NCBI GenBank assembly: GCA_910578975.1
Contig: CAJTRZ010000001.1
Location: 186,001 to 250,000 of the forward strand
From: an uncultured Eubacterium sp.
Lineage (GTDB): Bacteria > Bacillota > Clostridia > Lachnospirales > Lachnospiraceae
DNA: 64,000 nucleotides
Direction of reading: 5' to 3'
The notes below the pieces were generated by a model, which saw nothing but the letters and a program-made list of their open reading frames with translations, was not told the origin of the DNA and made no database searches. Position numbers and translations under genes: made by a program. Position 1 is the first letter of the stretch; each line of letters starts with the position of its first letter. Of this stretch, positions 1 to 8,394 are shown one piece after another.

Positions 1-63
1 TGAATAAGAACACTCAAAAAGTTATTATTTTTATTTACTTTTTGTGATATTATGTTTATATAA

Positions 64-92
64 GTACATTTGGTGCTACGCACCAAATGTAC
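64..92. promoter_or_regulatory. Perfect 12-bp inverted repeat before the WYL regulator gene
   Basis: GTACATTTGGTG, a 5-base loop, then CACCAAATGTAC. It lies between an AT-rich promoter-like stretch and the start codon at 111. A perfect palindrome here fits an operator for autoregulation by the WYL protein; a 5' UTR hairpin is the alternative. Binding is inferred. Confidence 0.5.
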
Positions 93-110
93 AGAACAAG
101 AGGCGAAAAC

Positions 111-1109
111 ATGGAATCAGAAAGCAAGAAACTAATCCCTATATATCTTCAAGAATTATTCCTTGAACGAACAGACGATAAGCATTTTTTAAGAATGCCC
201 GAAATATTATCATACTTGGAAACAAAAAATATTTACGTAGACAGACGTACAATCTATGCTGCTATTTCGCTGCTTCGTTCAGCAGGTTTCGATATTGAAG
301 GAACAAAAGAAAAAGGCGGTTATAAATATCATCTAGTAGGCAGAACCTTTGATACAAACGAATTAAAATTTCTTATAGATTCTGTAGCGGTTTCAAAATT
401 TCTGACAGAAAAGAAATCAAAAGAACTGATAAACAAAATAAAATCTTTCGGCAGTATTTATGACAGCAAAATATTAAACCGAAATATCTTAATCGGGGAA
501 CGTATCAAGAGTATGCATGATAATGTATTAACAAACATAGATAACATACATCTTGCAACAAGCGACAACTGCCAAATCACGTTCAAATATTTAAGGTGGA
601 CTACCCAAAGAACACTTGAATCTTCTGATAGGGAGAAAGTCTATTGTGTCAGTCCTTATGCGGTATGCCTTAGTGATAATAATTATTACATGATTGCTTT
701 TGATAGTCACACAAAAACCTTACGTCACTACCGAGTGGATAAAATGAAATCCATACATTTATTAGACGAGCCAAGAGAGGGATTAGAAACATACAAAAAC
801 TTTGATATTGCCGACTACTCTAAAAAGACCTTCGGAATGTTTGGCGGTAAAGAACAGACCATATCTGTACAATGTAAAAATTCTTTTGTAGGTGTATTTA
901 TTGACCGCTTTGGCGATTCTGTAAGCATAAGACCTGACTATGACAATCCCGACTATTGCATTTGTAGAATGACGGTCAATGTAAGCCCTCAATTTTATGG
1001 TTGGATATTTGCTTTAGGTACAGAAGTCACAATTGTATCTCCACAAAGTGCAAAAGATGAATTTAGGGAAATGGCAAAAACGATAATGGAAAATTACAAC
1101 CGTGATTAA
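111..1109 (+). CDS. WYL-domain transcriptional regulator
   Basis: A 332-aa protein with an N-terminal winged HTH (about residues 10-75, pattern RRTIYAAISLLRSAGFDI) followed by a WYL domain in the middle and C-terminal half. The family comprises DNA-binding regulators whose WYL domain senses nucleic acids or other ligands, often in mobile or defence regions. The ATG at 111 is preferred over the upstream ATG at 87 because an AGAGGCG-type ribosome site precedes it and the 87 start would lie inside the inverted repeat at 64-92. The next gene downstream is an HTH remnant, so its regulon is not evident beyond probable autoregulation. Confidence 0.85.
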   Translation: MESESKKLIPIYLQELFLERTDDKHFLRMPEILSYLETKNIYVDRRTIYAAISLLRSAGFDIEGTKEKGGYKYHLVGRTFDTNELKFLIDSVAVSKFLTEKKSKELINKIKSFGSIYDSKILNRNILIGERIKSMHDNVLTNIDNIHLATSDNCQITFKYLRWTTQRTLESSDREKVYCVSPYAVCLSDNNYYMIAFDSHTKTLRHYRVDKMKSIHLLDEPREGLETYKNFDIADYSKKTFGMFGGKEQTISVQCKNSFVGVFIDRFGDSVSIRPDYDNPDYCICRMTVNVSPQFYGWIFALGTEVTIVSPQSAKDEFREMAKTIMENYNRD

Positions 1110-1171
1110 CCCATAATTTTTGATTTTTTAGTGATTTTATTTTCATTTTAACAAATCTGATTTTTTAGTAA

Positions 1172-1315
1172 TTGATAAAAGAACATAAAATCAGCACAGG
1201 ACAATTAGACAGATTACGTAAGAACGGAAATGTTAACACTTATACACTAAATCAACTTTGTAAAATACTAGATTGTAAACTTGAAGATATTGCAGAATAC
1301 ATTAAAGATAAATAA
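1172..1315 (+). pseudogene. C-terminal remnant of a YozG-like Cro/CI HTH regulator
   Basis: The 47 codons opened by TTG at 1172, directly after an in-frame TAA, read as the second half of a small HTH_26 protein (ISTGQLDRLRKNGNVNTYT, then LNQLCKILDCKLEDIAEYI). Full-length relatives are about 65-75 aa and begin with another helix pair that is absent here. No ribosome site is seen. It is best read as a truncated gene in the accessory region. Confidence 0.6.
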
Positions 1316-1400
1316 AAAAGAAAATTATTAAGCAGACATAATTATCTAACTATACAATTTTTTGAAAAATAGTATAATATTGTAAAAAGGAGTGCTGCAA

Positions 1401-2138
1401 ATGCAAATTTCTAAAAAAATATTAATTTTTATCAGCTTACTTTTAATATGTATATTAACATTTTCAATATTTCAATTACTTAGGATTTATACTGAAAAGG
1501 AAAAATCAATTTCACAATTTAAAGGATTAAAAAACATAATTGAAAATACATCAGTCCAAACAGAAAATGAAAACCCCCAATATTTGAAGCTAAAAGAAAA
1601 AAACAGTGATTTTATCGGTTGGCTAACTATTGACGGAACAAATATAGATTATCCCGTTATGCAAAACACAAACGATTCTGAATTCTATCTTAAGCATAAT
1701 TTTGATAAAGAAAAGGACAGGCATGGGATACCTTTTGCTGCGTCATCTTCTTCAATTCCAAATGGTGATAATATAATAATTTTTGGTCATAGCATGAAAG
1801 ATGGCACTATGTTTTCCGAACTCCAAAAATTTATCTCACCAAAATTTTGTGAAGAAAATCACAGCATTATGTTCAATACATTTACCACATCGAATGTTTA
1901 TGATGTAATTATGGTATTCAAAATTTCCGAATCCGATACAGAAAAATTTCCATATTACACATACACATCATTTGATAACATTACTGCAAATAACTATCTG
2001 TCAATGGCATCACAGTATTCAATTTGGAACAATAATAAAACTATTAACAATGATACAAAATTACTCACATTATCAACCTGTGAATACACATTAAATAACG
2101 GTAGACTTGTAATTATAGCAAAAAAGAGAGCAGACTAA
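1401..2138 (+). CDS. Class B sortase
   Basis: A 245-aa transpeptidase anchored by one N-terminal membrane helix (about residues 5-27). Sortase B features are visible: the GWLTIDGTNIDYPVMQ block, catalytic His in FGHSM, catalytic Cys in LSTCEY and Arg in NGRLVIIAKK. The ATG at 1401 is chosen because AAGGAG lies 9 bases upstream; the GTG at 1392 abuts that site. A TATAAT box is at 1374-1379. No sortase substrate is encoded next to it, so this is an orphan within the accessory region. Its distance from the pilus sortase at 11,147 suggests a separate origin. Confidence 0.88.
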   Translation: MQISKKILIFISLLLICILTFSIFQLLRIYTEKEKSISQFKGLKNIIENTSVQTENENPQYLKLKEKNSDFIGWLTIDGTNIDYPVMQNTNDSEFYLKHNFDKEKDRHGIPFAASSSSIPNGDNIIIFGHSMKDGTMFSELQKFISPKFCEENHSIMFNTFTTSNVYDVIMVFKISESDTEKFPYYTYTSFDNITANNYLSMASQYSIWNNNKTINNDTKLLTLSTCEYTLNNGRLVIIAKKRAD

Positions 2139-2247
2139 AGGGGCATTTCACATAAGGAAGTGTCCCTTGCGGCATTTATAAGTATTTATAAAGACGGTTG
2201 GATATGATGAATTTGTAGGAAAACTAAATATATCGGAGGAAACTACA

Positions 2248-2619
2248 ATGAAATCATTATATGAGCAATTCGGCGGTACTTATTGTAAACAAGCCGATTA
2301 TCTTATTCCGAATCTTACACTTCCTAAGAGTGAAGAAAATGATATTGGCATTTATGGGCAACAGCATTTGGAATTTTTACAAGAGCACTACAGGTTGACT
2401 TATATTAATTTACTTACAAACGGAGAGCTTAATGAATATCTTTCCGAGATTGATAAACAAGCACGAGAGTGTTTTTATCGGATTATAAAACAGTTAAAAA
2501 CAACACAAGGTATTACTGAACAACTGAAGGCTGACAGTCATATGGAATGGGTTAGAAAAATGAATTGTATTAGGCAGCAAGCGGAAGAAATCGTTATAGA
2601 AGAGTTATTACATAACTGA
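2248..2619 (+). CDS. tnpV: TnpV-like transposon-encoded protein
   Basis: A 123-aa soluble protein opening MKSLYEQFGGTY and rich in charged helices, matching the TnpV family found on Tn4451-like and other clostridial mobilisable elements. Its molecular role is unknown. The start has a clear GGAGG site nine bases upstream. It is a marker that this stretch belongs to an integrative element; it is well separated from the recombinase at 9274-10947, so the two may come from different insertions. Confidence 0.75.
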   Translation: MKSLYEQFGGTYCKQADYLIPNLTLPKSEENDIGIYGQQHLEFLQEHYRLTYINLLTNGELNEYLSEIDKQARECFYRIIKQLKTTQGITEQLKADSHMEWVRKMNCIRQQAEEIVIEELLHN

Positions 2620-2733
2620 AACGGTGTATATTACTGAATGTGGAAATACAGCCAGTTTATTTCCGTGGTGCTATGACAGCGTAGGATGTCTGAAAAAAGC
2701 AGAAATTTTATAACGAACTGACCTAAGAAAAGA

Positions 2734-2764
2734 CGGCGTTGGCATGAAGCTGATGCCGTTTTTT
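2734..2764 (+). terminator. Rho-independent terminator after tnpV region
   Basis: Stem GGCAT/ATGCC around a 7-base loop followed by GTTTTTT. The 270 bases between tnpV and the next gene otherwise show no coding sequence. Confidence 0.6.
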
Positions 2765-2890
2765 ATATAACAGGCAGAGATTGTATTTCCGTTTGATAGT
2801 TTTCAAATTGCTTGGCAGAGTGGAATTTTTCATAAATATATGCTATAATCAGAGCTACAAATTCGGAATTTGTAATGGAGAGGAGATTAA

Positions 2891-3580
2891 ATGGCTTTTT
2901 CAGAAAAACTTAAGAAAGAAATAGAAACATATTGCACAAATCATTTGCCACCAGATTCATGGTACGAGAATGAATTTTCTTTTATTTTGGATATAGAGTT
3001 AAAAAAACGAATTATTGCAGAATTTAAAGCAATTAGGTTTGCGTATAAACTTTATGAAGGAATTGAAGCGAGTGATGAAAATTTAATGTTTGAAGTACGT
3101 AATCAAATACTTGCTTATGCATCAATATATGAGGCCGTAATAGAAAATGTATTAAACACATATTATTCAAACACCGATGAATTTAATTCTTTAATTCATC
3201 ATACTATTCCTATAAAAATATCAATTCCACAAAATAAGCAAAATATATTGCAGGACACATTATCACATGACGGTAAAGTAATAGTTCCCTTTTATTATGC
3301 AAGAAAGGAAAAAGAAAAACCACAAATCAGATTTGATGACAAATGTAGAACAGCAGAAAAATTAGGGTTGATTCATGATTTTTTTGACGCAGATGGAAAA
3401 GAGGTAGATTTGACTTCTGAAATAATTGAAATATATTCATATCGAAACGGTATTCATATTATTGCAGAAAAGAGAAAAGGCATTAATTATGAGTTAGAGT
3501 TGAGTCGGAAGGCGTATCGTAGAATGAGACCGTTCATTGACCAACTAAAGGAACGACTTGCTAGTGATGGAAAGATATAA
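2891..3580 (+). CDS. Hypothetical protein, possibly HEPN-like
   Basis: A 229-aa soluble, mainly helical protein with good ribosome site (GAGAGGAG, 7 bases before ATG). I do not recognise the family with confidence. A helical N-terminal half ends in a long helix around residues 65-92. The C-terminal part contains YRNGIHI at residues 184-190, which resembles the RN-x-x-H core of some HEPN RNases, followed by a basic helix. It stands alone between noncoding stretches in the accessory region. A toxin or defence role is only a guess; no antitoxin partner is adjacent. Confidence 0.55.
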   Translation: MAFSEKLKKEIETYCTNHLPPDSWYENEFSFILDIELKKRIIAEFKAIRFAYKLYEGIEASDENLMFEVRNQILAYASIYEAVIENVLNTYYSNTDEFNSLIHHTIPIKISIPQNKQNILQDTLSHDGKVIVPFYYARKEKEKPQIRFDDKCRTAEKLGLIHDFFDADGKEVDLTSEIIEIYSYRNGIHIIAEKRKGINYELELSRKAYRRMRPFIDQLKERLASDGKI

Positions 3581-3998
3581 ACAAATAGCAGTTTGTCGCT
3601 GACCTGCATATCTAAAATTGAATAATGGAAATTACATAGCCGAGAGTTTTCTTAACGGAAAATTTCTCGGTTTTTCTATTTCAGGAGATGATGAATTTGA
3701 AATGAGAAGCAAAAGACCCTATATAGTTTTATCCTATCGTTATCGAACAGGTACAGCAAATAGATACGCTATGTCTTACCAAGCACTGAATTTGGTTATC
3801 CAAATTCACTTGTTAGGAACTTTTGTCCCTAAAACCCCATCGAAAGAAAGCAGAGCCAATGAGCAAGTGAGAATGTCTCGCCGCTCGTTGGCTTTGTTGT
3901 TTTATTCCGCAATTTTTTACAATTCAGATTTTATGCTTTTTGATAGGATGTAAGCAGGCAGGAACAATGCCAATAAAATCTGAAAGGAAGTGTTGGAA
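3581..3998 (+). other. Noncoding stretch with two terminator-like hairpins
   Basis: No convincing gene. Hairpin 1 is 3640-3676 (CCGAGA/TCTCGG then TTTTT). Hairpin 2 is 3854-3900 (AGCCAATGAGC paired with GCTCGTTGGCT, followed by a T-rich tail). A small GAATTTGG/CCAAATTC hairpin lies near 3788-3808. An open frame through the region has no ribosome site and spans both hairpins. Confidence 0.55.
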
Positions 3999-4394
3999 AT
4001 GGATTATAAGAATCTGTTTGAAAAATTTGATGGAGAGGGTAAGCTGCTTTTGCCAGATTCAGAGGTTGCCTTTCATGCAATTCCGTGGTCTAAGCATCCT
4101 ACATTTGAGGGTGTGGAGCTAAAGCATATCATCACATCCGAAAAGACAGGCGGACAGTTTAGTTATCACCTCGTAAGGATAGCCCCCAATAAAAAGATTG
4201 GCAGTCATATCCACGAGAAGCAAATGGAAACCCATGAGGTAATCTCTGGTGCGGGAGAATGTGTAAATGATGGCGTCACATTGCCTTATGAAGCAGGCGT
4301 AATATCTATTTTCCCCATAGGAGTACCGCATGAAGTCATTGCAGGGGAAGACGGACTTTACCTGTTCGCAAAATTTATGCCTGCCCTCTGCTAA
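3999..4394 (+). CDS. Cupin-domain protein
   Basis: A 131-aa single-domain cupin. The first metal-binding motif reads GSHIHEKQMETHEVISGAGE and the second includes PIGVPHEVIAG, so the His/Glu ligands appear intact. Such small cupins bind a metal and often sense or convert small molecules; the substrate cannot be told. The start at ATG 3999 follows AAGGAAG. It converges on an AraC-type regulator gene only 15 bases downstream on the other strand, itself with a cupin-like sensor domain. That pairing suggests a shared sensory or detoxification role. Confidence 0.8.
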   Translation: MDYKNLFEKFDGEGKLLLPDSEVAFHAIPWSKHPTFEGVELKHIITSEKTGGQFSYHLVRIAPNKKIGSHIHEKQMETHEVISGAGECVNDGVTLPYEAGVISIFPIGVPHEVIAGEDGLYLFAKFMPALC

Positions 4395-4408
4395 TTAAAT
4401 TCCTCTGG

Positions 4409-5158
4409 TCAGATAGTGCCAGAAGATGATTTATACGTTAATGGTGGCAATCCTACATATTTTTCAAATTGCTTTATGAAGTGGCTTTGGTCACAGAAAC
4501 CCGTGGTCAAGGCTACTTCTGTTATTGTTTCGGTCTTGTGGATTAAGCGTTGTGCTTTGCGGATGCGGTTCTGTATTTGGAACTGATGCGGCGTAAGCCC
4601 GACCTCTGCCTTAAAACTTCTGATAAAGTGGTATTTGCTGATGAAAGCGTTTTGTGCCATCTCATCGACAGTAAGTTTACATTCTGGGTATAATTCCAAC
4701 TGTTTTTTTAAGTCGTGGATATATGAGGTGTGCTTTTTTAACTGCCATTTGGAAGAACCCGCAATTTCATCTAGACAGTTTAATAGCTGTAATATCTGAT
4801 ACTGATTGATTTTTCCCATATCCAAAGCCTGCGTCAGAAGAAGCGTAATGCGTTTTTGTATGATGGAAATGTCTACGTTATTTATTACATCTTTATCAAT
4901 GCACAGACTTAGCAGGGTATAGCTGTCATACGCTCCAATGCTATGCGGCACATATGGGAATATGGCGAAAGTTTCATTTTGTTTATAAACCTTTGTTTCT
5001 TGATTTGTGGTAAGAATAACAGAGCCATCCAGTATAATGCCGATTGTCAGCACGGAAACATGGTTATGTAGTGGGTAAGATATGGTTGAATTATCGCAGA
5101 AAATCAGTTCAATGCCTGTTTCTGTACTGTATAAGTAGAGGATGTTGTTTGTTGTCAT
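4409..5158 (-). CDS. AraC family transcriptional regulator
   Basis: A 249-aa protein with an N-terminal cupin-like ligand-binding domain (about residues 15-100, with HNHVSVLTIG) and a C-terminal AraC double HTH (about 145-245, with KYHFIRSFKAEVGLTPHQF and the signature GFCDQSHFIKQFEKYVGLPP). The family activates transcription on binding a small effector. It converges with the cupin gene at 3999-4394. No divergent target gene is obvious; the neighbour upstream is the PadR gene on the same strand. Confidence 0.9.
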   Translation of the reverse strand: MTTNNILYLYSTETGIELIFCDNSTISYPLHNHVSVLTIGIILDGSVILTTNQETKVYKQNETFAIFPYVPHSIGAYDSYTLLSLCIDKDVINNVDISIIQKRITLLLTQALDMGKINQYQILQLLNCLDEIAGSSKWQLKKHTSYIHDLKKQLELYPECKLTVDEMAQNAFISKYHFIRSFKAEVGLTPHQFQIQNRIRKAQRLIHKTETITEVALTTGFCDQSHFIKQFEKYVGLPPLTYKSSSGTI

Positions 5159-5199
5159 AGATTTCCCTCACTGTCTATTATCCATTTCATGGATTTGTG

Positions 5200-5736
5200 T
5201 TATGTGTTGGTATTGCAGCTTTCAAGCAGGCGGTTTGTTCCAGTTATTTCAGCATCTACTAGGTCAATCATTCTTTTTACATTTGCCGAATGAGTGGAAG
5301 AAACCTCATTTTCCCATAAGGGATTGATTTGTTTTTCAATCCCTGCACGGTATTTTTGCAGAATATTAAGCCGTTCCTGTAAAAGCTCCTGCTGCTCATC
5401 AAGTGTAAATGTACTTAAAAAGAAAGCGGCAATAGAAAAAATATTTGTATCGTAATTGAATTGGAGGATGGATGCTCTTAAAGTGTTTATAAATTCATTT
5501 TTTCCTTTATCGGAAAGTTTGTAAACGGTACGGTCTGGCATATTTCCGACTTTTTCAGTAGTCCCTAATATAAATTCTTTTTTTTCAAGGGTTTTTAAGG
5601 TCGAATATACCGTCGAATCAGCAATATTAAACCACCATTTCACATTCATGTAGTTTAAGCGTTTTATTATCTCATATGCGTTAAGCGGTTTTTCATAAAT
5701 AAGACCTAAAAGCATTGTGGCGGGTTTTGATAACAT
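5200..5736 (-). CDS. PadR family transcriptional regulator
   Basis: A 178-aa protein with an N-terminal PadR winged HTH (about residues 1-85, including LGLIYEKPLNAYEI, the STVYSTLKTLEKK recognition helix and a TVYKLSDKGK wing) and a C-terminal helical dimerisation domain. PadR proteins are usually repressors of a divergent membrane-protein or transporter gene. Here the divergent unit begins at 5858, and an 18-bp palindrome in the shared promoter region (5772-5789) is the obvious operator candidate. AAGGAG precedes the ATG. Confidence 0.9.
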   Translation of the reverse strand: MLSKPATMLLGLIYEKPLNAYEIIKRLNYMNVKWWFNIADSTVYSTLKTLEKKEFILGTTEKVGNMPDRTVYKLSDKGKNEFINTLRASILQFNYDTNIFSIAAFFLSTFTLDEQQELLQERLNILQKYRAGIEKQINPLWENEVSSTHSANVKRMIDLVDAEITGTNRLLESCNTNT

Positions 5737-5771
5737 ATTCCTTTCTCCTTGACATTTTGTTGGATTTATAG

Positions 5772-5789
5772 TACTTTATATATAAAGTA
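5772..5789. promoter_or_regulatory. 18-bp palindrome, likely PadR operator
   Basis: The core ACTTTATATATAAAGT is perfectly self-complementary and extends by one pair each side. It lies between the divergent PadR gene and the 5858 operon. A second imperfect inverted repeat (GTAGT, 10-base gap, ACTAC) overlaps its right side at 5787-5806. TTGACA at 5749-5754 could be a -35 box. Function is inferred. Confidence 0.6.
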
Positions 5790-5857
5790 GTTTTTGTAAA
5801 CACTACTATTATAACACATCAACAAGAAAAATGAAATACTGGAAAAGGAGGTTTTTT

Positions 5858-6325
5858 ATGCCACAGCTAAATAAAGGGGGCAAGTTTGTATTTGGTCTTT
5901 CTGCTATAAGCCCCGATTTAACAATACACATACCGCCACAGGCATTGTCGGAATATAATGCCGTACAGGATGGAAAAGTTATTATTTTTACAGGCAGCAA
6001 AATAACAGGGGGTTTTTGTGTCACCACACATTCACTGCTATCAAAATCAAAGCTCAGCCATATATTGGAAGAGTGTCCCACATTAAGGGATTGTCAACTT
6101 TCCGAGGGTGAGTTTATCCAGTATAAAGGGCGTAAATATGCTTGGCTTGAGATTGATAAAAACGGAACAGTTAAATTGCCGCAAAGTACATTGGAAGTTT
6201 TGGAATTACGTTCTGGAATGGAACTGTTATCTATCCGCAGCAGTGACATTGCCTTTACAATGGGAGCAAAAGGACCATTACTGGAAAAAGCACATAATTT
6301 TCATGGAGAAATCGAGAGATATTAG
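5858..6325 (+). CDS. AbrB-like fold protein of a PadR cassette
   Basis: A 155-aa protein. Two short repeats resemble swapped-hairpin AbrB/SpoVT strands (near residues 20-50 with IHIPPQALSEY, and near 100-130 with VKLPQSTLEVLELRSGMELL). The ATG at 5858 follows AAAAGGAGG at a 6-base spacing and is preferred over the ATG at 5831. It opens an operon with a DUF998-like membrane protein 14 bases downstream and faces the PadR gene. It may be a co-regulator or a sensor for the cassette; the family assignment is tentative. Confidence 0.6.
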   Translation: MPQLNKGGKFVFGLSAISPDLTIHIPPQALSEYNAVQDGKVIIFTGSKITGGFCVTTHSLLSKSKLSHILEECPTLRDCQLSEGEFIQYKGRKYAWLEIDKNGTVKLPQSTLEVLELRSGMELLSIRSSDIAFTMGAKGPLLEKAHNFHGEIERY

Positions 6326-6338
6326 GAGAGAGTGTGAA

Positions 6339-6977
6339 ATGGATAATATAATGACAAGCAAGTTATTTCATTCAATTATGCTCTTTACAATTATTGGTGA
6401 GTTTTTTCTTCCGTGGGTGCTGCGTCGATATTATGAAGAATACGACAGTAAAGCAATGGTAATGAGTGCGTTGGGAAGCCCAGAAAGCCCTGTTCATGTT
6501 ATTTATAATTTATGGTTAATATGGCTTGGAGGTTTTTGGGTATTTGTAGCGATTGCATACTTTTATGCTACAAGAACAGACTTTCCAATCCTATCCGTTC
6601 TGCTGTTGGTTTCAATAGGGGCTTTCGCTGTTGGGGCAGGATTGATTTCAGGCATATTTCATGTGAATGAAAGTAAAGACGTTGTTACCGAGGCTTCAAA
6701 AATACATGGAATAAGTGCAGCAATCGGATTTATGGCATTCTTGTTTTTTCCGTTATTGAATGGGATTCTGGCATTTAAGCAGAACAAGATTATCTTTGGT
6801 GTTGTATGTGTTATTTCTTTTATCTTAGCACTGATTTTCTTTGCCTGTTTTATTATGGGAGATAAAGAGCAGTTTCAAAATACCATGCTGAGATATGAGG
6901 GGATATGGGAACGGCTGACTTTGCTTTGTATGTATATTCCTTTTGTTTACAGGACGTTCATAATCTGCTGCTCCTAA
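6339..6977 (+). CDS. DUF998-like multi-spanning membrane protein
   Basis: A 212-aa protein with about six hydrophobic segments (near residues 8-26, 55-78, 88-108, 124-146, 154-176 and 190-210). The KIHGISAAIGFMAF segment resembles the conserved IH motif of DUF998 proteins, whose function is unknown. The ATG at 6339 is chosen because AGGAGAG lies just upstream; a longer frame from 6108 only overlaps the preceding gene in another frame. It is co-transcribed with the AbrB-like gene and is probably under PadR control. Confidence 0.7.
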   Translation: MDNIMTSKLFHSIMLFTIIGEFFLPWVLRRYYEEYDSKAMVMSALGSPESPVHVIYNLWLIWLGGFWVFVAIAYFYATRTDFPILSVLLLVSIGAFAVGAGLISGIFHVNESKDVVTEASKIHGISAAIGFMAFLFFPLLNGILAFKQNKIIFGVVCVISFILALIFFACFIMGDKEQFQNTMLRYEGIWERLTLLCMYIPFVYRTFIICCS

Positions 6978-6994
6978 GATAGTGAGGTGGTTAA

Positions 6995-7174
6995 ATGAAA
7001 AACACAGAATGGGTACGCTGCCCTGTTTGCGGAAATAAAACCCGTAATCAAATCAGAGAAGATACTGTCCTGCTGAATTTTCCGCTTTATTGTCCAAAAT
7101 GTAAGCAGGAAATGTTGATTGAAGCGAAACACCTGCAAGTAACCATTATAGATAAAAACTGTATGGATAGATAA
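6995..7174 (+). CDS. Cysteine-rich KTR small protein
   Basis: A 59-aa zinc-ribbon protein with two CxxC knuckles (CPVCGNKTR near residues 9-17 and CPKCK near 33-37), matching the Cys-rich KTR family common on Firmicutes mobile elements. AGTGAGGTGG serves as ribosome site. It follows the DUF998-like gene by 17 bases, so it is likely in the same transcript. Function unknown; zinc binding is inferred from the cysteines. Confidence 0.75.
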   Translation: MKNTEWVRCPVCGNKTRNQIREDTVLLNFPLYCPKCKQEMLIEAKHLQVTIIDKNCMDR

Positions 7175-7201
7175 GTTATTGCATGAAATGGAGATAAGAA
7201 T

Positions 7202-7813
7202 ATGGACTATAAAGAAACAGATTTTGGATTTTTATATGATGATTTAACTGAGGAATATGGGAATGAACAGGGGAAACGGCTTTATATTTGTATGTGTGAA
7301 AAATATACGAATCTCTGTAAACAGGAAACAAAATCCGAAAATCAAGAGATAAATAAGCACATTTTTAAAAGATTATTGCCAACAATAGGGATTTACTTAA
7401 CTCTTATTGAAAATGGTTTTACCAAAGAGCAGGCACTTATGATTACCCATAAGGAAATACAACACGACGCACATAGCGTGGCAAAAGAAAATGCTAAACT
7501 TACAAAAATGCCATTTACATACGGCTTGTTCAAAATGTTTGCCAAGTCACATATGGACAAAAAGTATCCGACAGAGGGATTTACAGTAGAATGGAAAAGA
7601 CATGATAAAAAAGAAATCCATTTTGATATATCCCGCTGCATTTATAAAGATATGTGTGAAAAATATTCCTGTCCAGAACTTTGTACGCTTTTTTGCCAGA
7701 GTGATGCAACCGCTTTTTCTGGATATGAACCTAAGATTAAATTTAAACGCAAGGGAACACTTGGGGGAGGTGCGAATTGTTGTGATTTTCATTTTATTCA
7801 TGGAAATCATTGA
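7202..7813 (+). CDS. L-2-amino-thiazoline-4-carboxylic acid hydrolase family protein
   Basis: A 203-aa protein. The C-terminal half shows the family's conserved block: FDISRCIYKDMCEKY, then CPELCTLFCQSD and GTLGGGANCCDFHF, with several conserved cysteines. The founding enzyme opens the thiazoline ring in cysteine synthesis, but most clostridial homologues next to regulators are of unproven activity. The N-terminal helices carry HxxxQHDAH-type residues. It is the last gene of the PadR cassette and is followed by a strong terminator at 7858-7909. Confidence 0.8.
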   Translation: MDYKETDFGFLYDDLTEEYGNEQGKRLYICMCEKYTNLCKQETKSENQEINKHIFKRLLPTIGIYLTLIENGFTKEQALMITHKEIQHDAHSVAKENAKLTKMPFTYGLFKMFAKSHMDKKYPTEGFTVEWKRHDKKEIHFDISRCIYKDMCEKYSCPELCTLFCQSDATAFSGYEPKIKFKRKGTLGGGANCCDFHFIHGNH

Positions 7814-8394
7814 ATATGAAGTTGAATATAATCATCAGAGAGCCAGATGCAAAGACACAGAGCCAATGATTTTGTGAGGAGACTCACAGAGCATTGGCTC
7901 TTTCCTTTTATAAGAGCAATAGCGGTAAGTCCGTCAAATAAAAAAAACGGTAATTTTGACGGCGATTCTGCTATGCCCAAAATACACAATAGAAAGCACG
8001 CTTTGTTAGCTTTCTATTGTCACGAATAACGAACACCCTCAAAACCTGTTTTTCGGTCAGAGGGTGTTTTTATGTACTTTTTTAAAACAGTAATGCAGAC
8101 GTTTTTGAAAGGCGGCTGTCCATATAATATACATTTTCAAAGATTGGAGGATTGCCAGTTAAAAAAATCTTTGCCGCCACAAAGGGATTCTGCACCTTGT
8201 ATGTAGAAGTAGAATCTCCATATAACAGAAATAGAAAATCTCAAATCCGTAAAGGCTTTACAGCCCTTGCGGATTTTCTTTTGTCGTTTTTTGTAGAAAT
8301 ACGCCGCAAGGCTGTTTCTAAGGTTGGTTGCCGCTCACCGCCTGCTGATTTGAGTTTTTAGCATTTTAAAAAATTCAAATTGGAGGAAAAAAGA
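7814..8394 (+). other. Noncoding stretch dense in hairpins between cargo and excision module
   Basis: Four hairpins: 7858-7909 (AGAGCCAATG/CATTGGCTCT, TTTCCTTTT tail), 7987-8020 (CAATAGAAAGC/GCTTTCTATTG), 8033-8071 (ACACCCTC/GAGGGTGT, TTTT tail) and 8243-8281 (AAATCCGTAAAGG paired with CCCTTGCGGATTT, T-rich tail). The last may attenuate transcription into the sigma-like gene. An open frame from 8152 crosses the last hairpin and is not supported as a gene. Confidence 0.6.

Noticed and set aside
3618..3953. Open frame of 111 codons
   Set aside because: No ribosome site, composition unlike the neighbours and it crosses two terminator-like hairpins.
6108..6338. Extended N-terminus for the DUF998-like protein
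   Set aside because: This part is an out-of-frame overlap of the preceding gene; a good ribosome site marks the ATG at 6339.
8152..8361. Open frame of 69 codons before the sigma-like gene
   Set aside because: It spans a strong terminator-like hairpin at 8243-8281 and has no recognisable protein features; more likely a leader.
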